The translations under genes were made by a program, and so were the position numbers. This document shows positions 50,464 to 63,958 of a DNA stretch of 64,000 nt, piece by piece (the first letter of the stretch is position 1; each line of letters begins with the position of its first letter). Below the pieces are notes generated by a model. The model saw only the letters and a program-made list of their open reading frames with translations. It searched no databases and was not told the origin of the DNA. This DNA comes from Dryomyza anilis (taxonomy: Eukaryota; Arthropoda; Insecta; Diptera; Dryomyzidae). Where the stretch lies: NCBI GenBank assembly GCA_951804985.1, contig OX638133.1:78064367-78128366 (forward strand), read 5' to 3'.

Positions 50464-53190
50464 GAAAATATGAGTAACATTATTATAGTTTTACAAATGA
50501 TTAACAAAAGATTTTTGCATTGAATTCACAATTTTTTGCTACATTTTGATAAGTAAACTATATTTTGTATGAAATATTACGTTCCACAATTAATTATATC
50601 GATATTAAATACAAAATAAAATTATTTACGCCTAAATAAATTTATTTAAATATTAAAAAGATAAAACCCGCACAGATTTTTCTTTCAAATTGTTAATTTT
50701 GTGGGTGCATTTCTTAAGAAAAGTAATGTATACGTATAAAGAATTTAAAAAATACGTTTCACAATTTGATTAGGTAACTTTCTTTGAACATTTTTTGATT
50801 TATGACAATTTTATCGTTATAAAATTTTAAAATATATTTACAAATGATTTAATAGTTCTACTCAGATAGTACAAATAATAAACGCATATGAAGTTCATTA
50901 AAAATATGTACTTACCATCCACAGACTACTATTTGTAAAATATTATTTTTTATAAAATTATCCAACATGAATAATGTATTAGCATTAAAAAAAATCTCTA
51001 AATTTAATAAAACAAAATAAATAAGACTATTTTGTGTTTCTAAATTTACTTATAGTTCTACATACATTCCACATAAAATATTTATTACAAGAGATGCGTA
51101 TTTTTATTTTCTATCTATCGTAATTTATATTCACTATCATATCGCTCAACATGCACTGTCCAACAGAGCATTTATGTGTGTGCTCTTCAACGATAAGTGG
51201 GCTTAAGCCTGTCACATTTTTTCTTTGGTTTCGTTGTATTTAATGTTTTATTCTTTTTAGCTTTCTTAGCGTTATTCGCTCTTTGCTGTCAGTGCATCCT
51301 GTTTGTCGTGCTATCATTCGTTTATTATGTAAGTTGATCACGTATCAAGAGGCTCCCCTCTATGGGACTTTCGTTGATATTTATTTAATATTATGGGGCT
51401 GAATACTTGAGCTCATCGTATATCTTATATCTAAAAGAAAAAAATATATGTATGTGAAAATATTTTCTGAGTTCTTGTTAACGTTATTTTGTCGTGGCTT
51501 GGCAAATATCTAATCAACATAGTTTTTGTGTACTTCTTTTTATATATTTGTTTTGGTTGTTGTTTTTCTAAAATACAAATTCTTATCACATGCGAACGTT
51601 GACGAAAATACGACTAAATAATGACATGACAATAGGATCCAAAGTGTGGATTAAGTAGTTGACATTAGGGAAGAGAATTGCCTTTTTCAAAGTCGACTTT
51701 TTCAATTGATGGCAATTTTGATAGAGTTTGTTTTTTGGAGTATAATTTAAGTGGAACGTATGTCGGGAAGTAAGACAAGTAGATACAGATTTTTGTTGTG
51801 GAATGTATTTTAATTGTGGAAATGTATTTAAATATAACCACAATCGTTAAGCAAAATATAAAATATTCATTCAAATATATATTTATAGAATAAATAGCAA
51901 TATATTTGAAGCAAACATATTTTTGATCAGAGCTTTTTTCCACTATAAAATTTCATTTGAAAAATGTTGATTACGACTAAAATGTGAACAATCACAATTA
52001 TTTAAAATAAACTATATAATTTTTCTTTTATCGAACTCTATTTATTGTTCATAAGCATGTTAAACATTATTTGTTTGCTATAGACATATTTTTATCTGAG
52101 CATATTTTCTATGAGAAAATTGGATTAGAAAATGTTAGGATTACGCCATCATTCTATGATTACCACAATCATTTATAAAACTCTAAAATAATTCATTGAA
52201 ATAACTATATTTATGGCATTGAGCATATTTTGTTTATTACAAACATATTTATGATCTGCGCGCATTTTATTATAAAAAAACAAAATCATTTCCTCAGAAA
52301 ATCAAGCCACATCAACAAAGAAACCAATATATAAGGGCAAACATAGCATCAAAACTGAAAACCAAAACCAACAACAATAAAAATTAAAGGGCACAAAACG
52401 CGCACTTCCGCTTAAAAATTTTTACCATTCGACCATAACGTCCATTGACCGTTACTGTGCGCCATTTTCAGTGCTTTACCTTTTTCCTTTCAACAGTTTT
52501 TGCAACACATACCATCAAGCCTTGGGTTACTTTACCGCTGTCCGAACAGAACACAGAACCCACACCTTACCAACCAATGCAACACCTTTGAGTCTATGAA
52601 ATACCGTCGTATACCATTCGGTGCGATTTGGCTCTTAAAGTCAGCCAGAACAAAATTGGCCGCACACTAAATTGCACACCAGAGAATTAATGTTTTGGCA
52701 CTTGATGGCATACGAACGTTGATGGTAACGGTATTGTGGAGTTTGTGGGAGGTATGCAGCGCACCGGTTGCTTAGGATTGTATATAAGTTAAAAGGGGGC
52801 AAAACAAACTTCAAACAAAAAAAAAAGGTAATATGAAAAAATGATAAAGAAAACGTGTTTCAAAAAACGTTAGCTAAAAGTGAAAAACTTAAGCAACGAA
52901 AGCGTAAAGTCAGAGCGTCTGTTGGGGCTGTTCTATTGATGAAACCCAAGGAACTATATTCACTGAATTCAGATATTTTAAAGTTGATAAGCAGTATAAT
53001 TTTTTTATTTTTTTGTGAATTAATAATCAATGTTTTAATATATGGATAATGGAAAAATTTACGAAAATGTTTAAGTGTTGTTTGGTACAAAATTGGAGTG
53101 ATTCGATTGGGAATTTGAATGGGGTGAAGGGTCCGATTAAAAATACTTTTTTTCTGCGTTGTATTTTAATATTTATTAGTTTTCCGAAAA
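50464..53190. other. AT-rich noncoding DNA, GTTCCAC domain continued
   Basis: GTTCCAC (50581) continues after the retrotransposon; from 51751 the motif direction changes to GTGGAA. A higher-GC patch at 52400-52800 has no supported frame. Confidence 0.5.
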
Positions 53191-53296
53191 GCGTCGTTGA
53201 CTCAGATGGTTGGTGCGTCGAACCCCAGAATACTACAAAAAATATGAACTGTTTGTATATACGACGCTACCTCTGGGTAGACAATGGAATACCTGA
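53191..53296 (+). mobile_element. Shortened copy of the same SINE family
   Basis: Begins GCGTCGTTGACTCAGATGG and GGTGCGTCG, matching the head of the SINE at 27771-28110, then jumps to AACCCCAG (B-box region) and later ACGACGCTACCTCTGGGTAG, which matches the body segment after the tRNA-like head. About 55 bp between A and B boxes appear to be missing and the 3' half is lost. No clear target duplication is visible, so it is an older, broken copy. Confidence 0.5.
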
Positions 53297-56200
53297 TTTG
53301 TCCACAATAGAATTGTCCGGAATGAATGGTTCGTAATCCAGATTTACAATACACTCAATTCTATAATTTAGTCCAATAATCATTAGACAAGAATTAACAA
53401 GATTTAGGGCTGTTTTCATAATGTTCAATTAAGTGTTTCAATTCCAATCATTCTATGGGTAACTCTCAGTTAAAGCGGCAGTTATTGCTTAACCGAAGAT
53501 AGTGAAAAGACCCTAATACGGAACCGGACGGTGATGGAGTATTTCGGAAAAAAAATGTTTTTCGTAGGATGACTTGTTTTGAGGAAGAATTGTATGGGGA
53601 AGAATTGTCCGTACCCTAAATTTTCACTACAATAAAATAGTAGAACCTATGCTAATGTTTACTGGGTTAAGCCAATATACTTTCGTGTGAAAATCTATGC
53701 ATATCTGTATGTATGTTTGCACAAATGCGTGTTTGCTGGGTTGTGGCCTGCTGTGTAGTGTTTGTTGGCCGGAAATGAATGTTGCCGTTGCAACAAGAGC
53801 CATGTTGCCAGTGTTGCTTTTAACGAATGTGGCAGCACAACCTAAGGTATTCGCTGTGTGGGTCATTTTGACTGAAAGTGTAACAGAAAAAAGCTATGAA
53901 AAAAAACTGCACGGTATAATATAGCACTACAGAAAGGAAGTCAAGGCGCATTGAACGCGCTTTCTTTACCTTTCCTTTGGCAACAACAACAAAATGTTTG
54001 GCTTTTGTGGATATTGTTTTGTAGTTTTCTTTTTCGTTTCCTGTGCTTTTTTTTATTTATTTTTAGTATAATACGTCTCTTACTTTTGGTGCAACCATTT
54101 CTTTTTTTTTTTTTTTGAATTGATGAAGTGGGTGCGGAAAGTGAAAATAAATTAAGTGGAATGTAACGAAGTGATACATATTTCTTCGAGTTGTATTGAA
54201 GGCGAGTTAAGTGTATTTGTGCGGTAGAAAAATAGCAAGGAAACCATATGAACATGACGTTTACAGGAAGGATATGGAAAAGGATTACAATTGTAAAAAT
54301 AATGTGTATGTTGTACAATTTTTAAAAAAATAGACTGTAAATTACATAATGTGGAACTTAAGCTTGTGATGATGAATTTTTGTTAAAAACGAATATTTTT
54401 ATAAAATGTTATCAAACTGAATTTGGTAGCAATGATTTCCAATTAAAAAAAATAGTATTTGGAACTTAAGAATTTTAATCAGAATTTTAATTTTTTAACT
54501 TAAGAACTTTAAAGAATTGATATAATTTGGTTTACTGTAATAAAGTTGTTGTAAAAGAGTTCATAAAGCTTATGGAATGCATTTCAAATTAATAAATATG
54601 TTAAATATTTTTTTTGATGAAATACAATATTGTGAAACATGTGTGTGCAAAATGTATATATGTTTGTATAATATTGCAAAACGAATTTTTGTGGAATCTA
54701 TGTATGTGGAACTTAATCCTCAAAGGAAATTAGCGCGTGGAATGTGTGTTTGTCAAATACACAAAACATTGTACAACATTTGCTATAGAGTGGAACTTTA
54801 TGAAATGTACGTTCGTGGAACGTATGTATGGTCGTGGAACATATGTCAGTTGAACGTTTTAATTGTGAAACGACTGTATGTAGAAGATAAGTTTGAGGAA
54901 CGTATGTTTGTTGAACATATTTAGATAACATTTTATATATTTTTCTCAATTTTATAATGTGAACGTTCATAGTTTTTGTGATTTATTTATTTATCAATAT
55001 ATAAATCACAAATTTTAATTAGAAAAAGGATCGTTTTGTGTATAATTAAAAAATAAATTCTTAAGAAATTAAGTACACATTTAAGAATGTTATTTTATAA
55101 ACCAACCATGCAAAGATTTCATGTGGAAGTTATTCAAAATAAATAAACATAAATGAATAACCATTTTTATCCTAACATTCACAGATTTCATGTAATGATT
55201 TGAAAAAGAATAAAGAAGATTAAATATATCTTCCACAATATTTATATAATGTGGAACATAATTGGTATATAATATATATATTACATTCATGTAATAAAAA
55301 TAAAAATTTATTATCCTAATATTCACAAATTTCATTGTGGAAGCTATTGTATTGATTTGAAAACAAAAATGAAAAAGATTTAAAAAAAAAAATCTTTTAC
55401 AATAGCTATATCTTGTATAACTTGTTGGAATATAATAAATATTACATTTCTTACATTTGTTTCATTCTATTTGCAATATATGTTTTTTTTAAAGTTTACA
55501 CAAAGTTAAATTATAAAAATATTTGTGGGACATTAAATTTTAATATTAAACTTTAGTATTAAAGAAATATAGTTAGTGGAATGTAAATTATAAAATTTTA
55601 TAAGAATAAAAATATACTTTACTGTGTGGAACGTGAGTAAAGTATATGTTTCTTTTAAACTAAACGTACTTTAAACTATAAACAATCCCAGTAGATGCAA
55701 ATGTTCCCCCAATAATCACAAAAATTCAGTGGAACCTATTATGAAAATCACTTCCTTAAAGCATATTTTAATTTTATGCAAAATAGTTTCTCTACATTTT
55801 TGTACTTATTTTATAATAATCACCCATTTATGCTTAAAAAGCAGCATAACTTAATTTCAACATCGTCGTCTTCGTCGTTGTCATCAACGATCTATACGTT
55901 TTATCCGTTTACGTTAAGCACGTGCTCGTTCGTTGGTCATTATTGCCCTGTTTAATCTCAATAGCAATTTCCACGTTGACGCGCTTCGCACAAAGTCCAC
56001 TTAGTCTCACGAAGCTTTAAGGAAACTATATAAGCTGCAGCTGATATTATAACTTGATTTTTGTCTGTCATTCGAATGCTATTCACTGCCATACTATAGC
56101 ACCCCACAAGGCAGGCTCCTTATACTCATTTAGCTCGAAAACACCGATGTTCTCGTTCCACTTTAACCTAATATTCAGTTCGTGTCGTGGGAGATATTGA

Positions 56201-58719
56201 ATGCTGCTGCAAGGTGGTGGTCGCGCCATTAACGTGTTTCGTTTCATTTAACTTTTTCACTTTTGCTTTTATATTCCCCAAGGTTCTTTTGGCAGCGGCG
56301 AGCAACCGGATGTTGTCTACAACATTCTTTCGACTCATCTATTTTTGTTTCTTAATATTTTGGATATTTTTTCTTTTTTGTGCTTTTTTACAACATCTAC
56401 CTGCTGAGTGGATTCTGTGTTTCATAAATACCTTCCACATGACGCCAACGCCACCCATTTGTGTTTGAAGTCGTTTGGCGTCTCTGCAGCACTTCGTGGG
56501 TTCGTGTTGTTCTTGAAGCTGTTGCTGACACGCTCTCGTCATTAACCTTTCACGAGGCAATATCGTGTGGAATGAGTTGGCCTGTTGTTCTGGGCAACAA
56601 ACATCCATACCCCTGCCCAACATCAAATGAACGGTTATATTGATGTTTACACTAAACTGCATGGGTTAGTCGACAAGGTATTTTTTGAAATGTTTTTTGT
56701 TTGTATTTTTTTAGAAGCGCTTTCTATCTCTGCACCGAGCTCTTTGGCTTACGTCTTTTATGACTCTATTTGCGATGAGTTTATGTTTTAAAATGATGCT
56801 GCTAGAATTTTACGTGGCTTTTATTTTATTTGCGTGTTTTTGTTATACAGTTTCCTGTCGTTTTTATTATTTTCGTTGTAATTTTGTTTTGTGTTTAGTT
56901 CGTCAGGTACTTCATTTGCATAACAACAAGTATAAAAAAAAATACTGCAAAAGGTTAGCATAAATTTAGGCGCAAATAAAGTACAAGTGATTCATTTGCA
57001 TTGTCGGTCGCTGTTTTACATAAAAAAAAAACTAAATTTGATGCTGTTAAAAGTCAAAAAGTTGCAAAATACTTTAAGCTTTCAATGTGTACAAAGTTTA
57101 AAATTTTTAATTTTTAATAATGTTATTTTTATATAGGATATTTTAAGCTATGCGAAGATTTCTTTTTTTTTTGGAATGTCACAAATTCAAGTAGTTTTGT
57201 TATATGTTGTGGAATCTATGTGGAATTAATTGTTTAATATGCTATAATTTTTATTTTTAATATAAGAAATATATATATTTTTTTTGTATATAAAGAATTA
57301 TTTTATATACTTCAAACTTGTATATCATATTAACTACAGTTCGGTTTACATTCCACATCATAATACAATTCTAAATGAATTTGTAAATTTTAATTTTATA
57401 CATTTATATCAGATATTATTCAATATTACATATATTTTAATAAATTCAACACTGTGCTACATGGTTACATCACAATAATATTTGTGGATTCTATGTTTAT
57501 TTGTTAAGTAATTTGATTGAAATTAATTTTAAATAAAGAAGACATAGTGTAAAATTAGATATAGATATTGTGTAACATATCAAAACATTTTATAAAATAA
57601 AACATAAAACTTTTTAGTGAATGTTATTATGTTTTAATGAAAAATAATTTAAACATTTAAATTAATGTTTAAGAATGTTAATTTTATGTCGTTTTGAATA
57701 GGAATTATTTTTTTTTATATATTTAAATATAAAGTCCAAATTTATATTTTTAGTAAAAATTTAATATTAAAAATAAAGAATGTAACATTTTAGTAAAAAA
57801 AAATGTTGCGGATATTCATATTTTTTTTATACACGTTATGTAATGAAATTTGTCACATTCTAAAACAAAATTATAGACGATATGGAAAAATAATATGTGC
57901 CTTACCAAGTTGACAATATTAAGCCTAATTGGAAGTATTTTAAACACAGCTGTTAATTGTGGAACGTATTTAAAATTTAACCATTTGAAAATATACTCAT
58001 TTTTATTTTTCTGTGTTAACATTAAATTGTTCATTAATTTATAATTTTTTCTTCAAACTGAATTTGCATTGCATAATAAATTTGCATTGCATAAATAAAA
58101 TCAAATATTTATGTAAGTACAATACATTAAATTGGATCATGCTTAACATATTTTTAAAATCTCTATATTCTACATAATTTAAATATTTGCTTATAAATTA
58201 CTCTATCTATTTTAAATATAAATTCACTTTCAAATCAAAGTTGTTGCCTCCGACACATTGACATTTTGGCCTTCATGTCAGAGGCCACACCTTGCTGTAT
58301 CTAATGCTTTAATTTGTTTCCACGAAAATGTCTCTACTTCGTTTGTGCGATGAAGACAAAAACCCACCATACCAATGTCAAATATAATTGTGTGTGGCAG
58401 CGAGAAATGAATTTTCTCGCACCATCGCCATTCTCGAAATCATCATCAGCCCAAACACATACTATAGACTGTCATTATCAAGATTTGGCCTTCGCCTACT
58501 ATCAACATTAGCGGTGTCTTCAAGGTTGTATGTTATACAACCTATACTAGGTGTCTTCCTTTAATGTTACCTCTATGAGAAACTGCTCAAATTTGCTATT
58601 TTATAAGATAGAGAGAGAGTAAGTTTGTGGTTTCTACATGAATATATATGTAGACCATGGTATAGATGAAGACATTTTAATTTTGCAGTATTCTGCCTAT
58701 CTTCATTTCTTAGACATTT
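53297..58719. other. Noncoding DNA with GTGGAA motifs
   Basis: GTGGAA sites at 54156, 54351, the dense cluster at 54690-54920, then 55251, 55576, 55625, 55729 and 57959. Higher GC at 55860-56640 includes TATATAAGCTGCAG (about 56027) but no convincing gene; overlapping frames on both strands have no domain. Confidence 0.5.
54690..54920 (+). repeat. Dense cluster of GTGGAACGTATGT-like units
   Basis: GTGGAA occurs at 54691, 54705, 54737, 54790, 54815 and 54834, with GTTGAACG and GAGGAACGTATG variants after. Units are ~14-25 bp apart, a degenerate short tandem array. The plus-strand frame over it (54577-54924) is repeat-derived. Confidence 0.7.
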
Positions 58720-61452
58720 CCTTACTTTCTTAAGGCGTATTTTCTTACCTCCTTACTGCTTTTACTTTTTTGCAATCTCACTACCTTACTGCCTTACTTA
58801 CTTACTTCCTTACTTCCCTTTCTCCTTTCCTCCCTACTTCCTTACTTTCTTACTCCCTTACTTACTTCCTTACTTCTTTACTCCCGTACCTCCTTACCAT
58901 CATATTTTCTTACTTCCTTACTTATTTACTTCCTTACTTATTTCCTTATGTCCTTACGTCCTTACTTCCTTACTTCCTTACTTCCTTACATCCTTACTTC
59001 CTTACTTCCTTACTTCCTTACTTCCTTACTTTCTTACTTCCTTAATTCCTTACTTCCTTACTTCCTTACTTCCTTACTTCCTTACTTCCTTACTTCCTTA
59101 CTTCCTTAGTTCCTTACTTCCTTACTTCTTTACTTCCTTACATCCTTACTTCCTTACTTCTTTACTTCCTTACTTCCTTACGTCCTTACTTCCTTACCTC
59201 CTTACTTCCTTACTTCCTTACTTCCTTACTTCCTTACTTCCTTACTTCCTTACTTCCTTACTTCCTTACTTCCTTACTTCCTTACTTCCTTACTTCCTTA
59301 CTTCCTTACTTCCTTACTTCCTTACTTCCTTACTTCCTTACTTCCTTACTTCCTTACTTCCTTACATCCTTACTTCCTTACTTCCATACTTCCTTACTTC
59401 CTTACTTCCTTACTTCCTTAGTTCCTTAGTTCCTTAGTTCCTTAGTTCCTTACTTCCTTACTTCCTTACTTCCTTACTTCCTTACATCCTTACTTCCTTA
59501 CTTCCTTACTTCCTTACTTCCTTACTTCCTTACTTCCTTACTTCCTTACTTCCTTACTTCCTTACTTCCTTACTTCCTTACTTCCTTACTTCCTTACTTC
59601 CTTACTCCCTTATTTCCTTACGTCCTTACGTCCTTACTTCCTTACTTCCTTAGGTCCTTAGGTCCTTACTTCCTTACTTCCTTACTTCCTTACTCCCTTA
59701 CTTCCTTACTTCCTTACTTCCTTACTTCCTTACTTCCTTACTTCCTTACTTCCTTACTTCCTTACTTCCTAACTTCCTTACTTCCTGACTTCCTTACTTC
59801 CTTACTTCCTTACTTCCTTACTTCCTTACTCCCTTACTTCCTTACTTCCTTACTTACTTATTTCCTTATTTCCTTACGTCCTTACTTCCTTACTTCCTTA
59901 CTTCCTTACTTCCTTACTTCCTTACTTCCTTACTTCCGTACTTCCGTACTTCCTTACTTCCTTAATTCCTTACTTCCTTACTTCCTTACTTCCTTACTTC
60001 CTTACTTCCTTACTTCCTTACTTCCTTAGTTCCTTAGTTCCTTACTTCCTTAGTTCCTTACTTCCTTACTTCTTTACTTCCTTACGTCCTTAGTCCTTAC
60101 TTCCTTACCTCCTTACTTCCTTACTTCCTTAGTTTCTTACTTCCTTACTTCCTTACTTCCTTACTTCCTTACTTCCTTACTTCCTTACTTCCTTACTTCC
60201 TTACTTCCTTACTTCCTTACTTCCTTACTTCCTTACTTCCTTACTTCCTTACTCCCTTACTTCCTTACTTCCTTACTCCCTTATTTCCTTACGTCCTTAC
60301 GTCCTTACTTCCTTACTTCCTTAGGTCCTTAGGTCCTTACTTCCTTACTTCCTTACTTCCTTACTCCCTTACTTCCTTACTTCCTTACTTCCTTACTTCC
60401 TTACTTCCTTACTTCCTTACTTCCTAACTTCCTAACTTCCTTACTTCCTTACTTCCTTACTTCCTTACTTCCTTACTTCCTTACTTCCTTACTTCCTTAC
60501 TCCCTTACTTCCTTACTTCCTTACTTACTTATTTCCTTATTTCCTTACGTCCTTACTTCCTTACTTCTTTACGTCCTTACTTCCTTACTTCCTTATTTCC
60601 TTAGGTCCTTACTTCCTTACTTCCTTACTTCCTTACTTCCTTACTTCCTTACTTCCTTACTTCCTTACTTCCTTACTTCCTTACTTCCTTACTTCCTTAC
60701 TTCCTTACTTCCTTACTTCCTTACTTCCTTACTTCCTTACTTTCTTACTTCCTTACTTCCTTACTTCCTTACTTCCTTACTTCCTTACTTCCTTACTTCC
60801 TTACTTCCTTACTTCCTTACTTCCTTACTTCCTTACTTCCTTACTTCCTTACTTCCTTACTTCCTTACTTCCTTACTTCCTTACTTCCTTACTTCCTTAC
60901 TTCCTTACTTCCTTACTTCCTTACTTCCTTACTTCCTTACTTCCTTACTTCCGTACTTCCGTACTTCCTTACTTCCTTAATTCCTTACTTCCTTACTTCC
61001 TTACTTCCTTACTTCCTTACTTCCTTACTTCCTTAGTTCCTTAGTTCCTTACTTCCTTAGTTCCTTACTTCCTTACTTCTTTACTTCCTTACGTCCTTAG
61101 TCCTTACTTCCTTACCTCCTTACTTCCTTACTTCCTTAGTTTCTTACTTCCTTACTTCCTTACTTCCTTACTTCCTTACTTCCTTACTTCCTTACTCCCT
61201 TACTTCCTTACTTCCTTACTTCCTTATTTCCTTATTTCCTTACGTCCTTACTTCCTTACTTCTTTACGTCCTTACTTCCTTACTTCCTTACTTCCTTAAT
61301 TCCTTACTTCCTTACTTCCTTACTTCCTTACTTCCTTACTTCCTTACTTCCTTACTTCCTTACTTCCTTACTTCCTTACTTCCTTACTTCCTTACTTTCT
61401 TACTTCCTTACTTCCTTACTTCCTTACTTCCTTACTTCCTTACTTCCTTACA
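58720..61452 (+). repeat. CTTCCTTA satellite, ~2.7 kb
   Basis: About 340 octamer units of CTTCCTTA with variants (gtcc, tccc, ttagt, tgact), degenerate at the left edge (58720-58900) and sharp at the right edge. Marker variants recur at fixed offsets, showing higher-order duplication (see findings). Polypyrimidine on this strand, so it could form triplex or other non-B DNA. Confidence 0.97.
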
Positions 61453-62039
61453 TCCTTGGTACATAAGGGACCCGTCACATTCTTGACTCAGTACCAAAAA
61501 CCCTTCAGTAACGGAGCTGTCTTCGACATTTTCTTGTTGTATGTGGTATTTGTTTTTTTTTTTATACCCACAACAATGCAGACAAAATTCGTTGCCAATC
61601 GTGGAGAGAGGTTGCGCGGCATTGAGACGCAATTAAGCGAAGTTGTCATTAAGTCAAAATATGGTGGGAGTCTCGGTGTTAGTCTTTCTAAGCAGAAGCA
61701 GATCGGGTAAAATGTGTGAAGCAATTTGACATTTGTGACTGCTTTATAGTCCCACACTAAATATTTCAATTCCACGAGGGACGACAGACGCTAATGACAT
61801 CTTTGCGTTGAGTACGTTTTTCGCTCTAAGACATAGCATAATTTTAGGTGTTGGCGGAAATTGTATGGCATAATTTTAGGCAACGGAAATTGTAAATTTT
61901 CCAAAAGGTTTTGTGAAATTCTTCAAAGTAATTGTTGTTTGTTTTTCCATTACATTAATTTTAATTTACTTTCATTGGAAATTTACCCAAAATCATTAGT
62001 GAAAATTTAAAAAAAAAAAACTAATTTAGAATGAAAAAT

Positions 62040-62360
62040 TTTATTTGTCATACAATAAAAATTTGAATTTTTAGTAAAAAATTTTAATTTTGTAGTGAAC
62101 ATTTGAATATATATTAAAAATTTGAATTTTTAGTGAACATTTGAATTTTTAGTGAAAAATGGAATTTTTAATGAAAAATGGAATTTTTAGTGAAAAATTT
62201 AATATATAGTAAAAATTTGATTTTTTAATAAAAACATTGAATTTTTAGTGAAAAATTGAATTTTTTGTGAAAAATTGAATTTTTAGTGATAAATTGAAAT
62301 TTTAGTGAAAATTTGATTTTTTAGTAATAAATTGAATTTTGAGTGAAAAATGGAATTTTA
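62040..62360 (+). repeat. Second locus of the ~19-bp minisatellite (AATTTTTAGTGAAAAATTG)
   Basis: About 17 units of GAATTTTTAGTGAAAAATT and variants. The core TTTKAGTGAAAA is shared with the array at 21392-22640. Confidence 0.9.
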
Positions 62361-62717
62361 TGAAAAAAAAACAAGTTTTTTATTTATCTAAATTCAGCAA
62401 CAACATCAACTCGTTGAGTCGAAAATCAAACACAACTTAATTAAAATTTGAATCTGGCAACAAGAACAAAAACAATGCCAACCAACTAGCAACATGGCGA
62501 CAACATTGCGACTGATGGCAACATTTAACAGTTTGATGTTGTGTGTGTGTCTGTGTAACATGTATATGTTTGTGTAAATGTATTTGTGATTTAGTTTAGC
62601 TGTGGGTTGTCGTGACTTGTTGTATGTTTTGTAGCTAATGTAAAACTTTGCTACCGTCACCACAGCAACGCTTCAACACCTGCACAAATCTTTGTCAACA
62701 ATACACACATACAGAAA

Positions 62718-62785
62718 CATACAGGAGACACACACAGAAACATACAGGAGACACACACAAAAACATACAGGAGACACACACATAT
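62718..62785 (+). repeat. 22-23-bp tandem triplicate (ACATACAGGAGACACACAC)
   Basis: ACATACAGGAG occurs at 62718, 62740 and 62763, separated by CA-rich spacer. A local microsatellite-derived repeat. Confidence 0.85.
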
Positions 62786-63414
62786 AGCACAATTCCACAC
62801 ACACATCGCCAATGTTGAATGTTACACCTACAGCTGACATGTTGTCGCCTGTGGCACCTATGTCCTGACAGCTAAAACAGTTTCAGCCGTCGCGTGAAAA
62901 TTTATTTCAAGTTTTCACACACAAACACATGTATCTCGTGTATGTGTGCCACGCGTAATTGTAATTTGTTAATTTCCCGCATTTCAGAAATTAATTAACG
63001 CGCCTTTTAAACTGCTGTTAACCCTTTTGTTCCATTTTGAATTTGTACTCCCCTTACACCTTGTCATAGTCTTACCTGTAATATAACTTAATTTCTTCTT
63101 TGTTTTTTATTTTGCAATTTATTTTTGAATATGTGTTAAATGTCGTCGTGTTTTACCATTTTCACCTGGTGCGAATTTGTGTTTGCCGGAAATTATTTAA
63201 TTTGCGTCGTGGTTTTTATGTGCTCTCTTACCGAGATTTTATTCAGATTTTCATAAATAAGAAACGCATGATATTTCACTAAATATATAAAACTTTTCAA
63301 AAAAAATTAACATGTTTGAAACTTATAATTTTTTCAACACATTATATCCGAATATTTCCATACCAAACTAAATTTTCCCCATTATGATTTTCCAGCTGTC
63401 GTTCGATATCATAT

Positions 63415-63958
63415 TGTTACGAAAATTCAGTCTACGGAAAACTGTTCTACGAGTTCGTATCGCTGGATTGTGTACAAAATAAAAACGCACTTATATTTGG
63501 TTTTAACTAGTATTATTTCAACTAGTATTAATTAACTTTATTTATTTAAATAACAACTTATAGAATAATCACTTATATCAACTGCTGAATTACTACAATT
63601 TATCTTTACAATGTTCACTCACGAGACGCACTAGTTCACTATTAAATCACAACTGAAGTACAGTGCCTCAGATGCGCGGCCTTATATACTGCATGCAACA
63701 GTTCGACATTTCGACAAGCTTCGACTTGTTTCGAGAACCTTCTACTCGTTTCGTGAATGATGCATGCTATTGACATCTCATTCGCACTCATGTGTTTTAA
63801 TGCGCTGATCTTCCATCTATTTCTCGCACACTGCCTCAGTGCGCTGAATGATCTTCCGTCTCTTTCTAACACATTGCTTAGTGCGCTGAATTGTCTTGCG
63901 TCTCATTTATTATTGTTGATTGCTTGCACAGTGGAGCAAATTACCTCTTTTCGTAACA
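63415..63958 (-). mobile_element. Solo LTR of a second LTR retrotransposon
   Basis: A 544-bp segment with perfect terminal inverted repeats (TGTTACGAAAA at one end, TTTTCGTAACA at the other), flanked by ATAT on both sides (63411-63414 and 63959-63962), which fits a 4-bp target duplication. Read on the minus strand it has U3-like direct repeats of ~44 bp, then a TATA box (TATATAAG, about 63680-63690), then an AAATAAATAAAG polyadenylation-like sequence (63537-63548). Neither flank holds a primer-binding site or polypurine tract, so it is a solo LTR left by LTR-LTR recombination, not the end of a longer element. A family name cannot be given without a search. Short open frames inside it are not genes. 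Confidence 0.75.

Larger units (their letters stand above)
61453..63410. other. Noncoding DNA around the second minisatellite locus
   Basis: Apart from the minisatellite at 62040-62360 and the triplicate at 62718-62785, no gene is supported. Overlapping frames at 61432-61775 on both strands lack domains. A higher-GC patch at 62450-63000 is noncoding as far as I can see. Confidence 0.5.

Noticed and set aside
58770..59045. 91-codon YFLTSLL-repeat frame
   Set aside because: Translation of the CTTCCTTA satellite.
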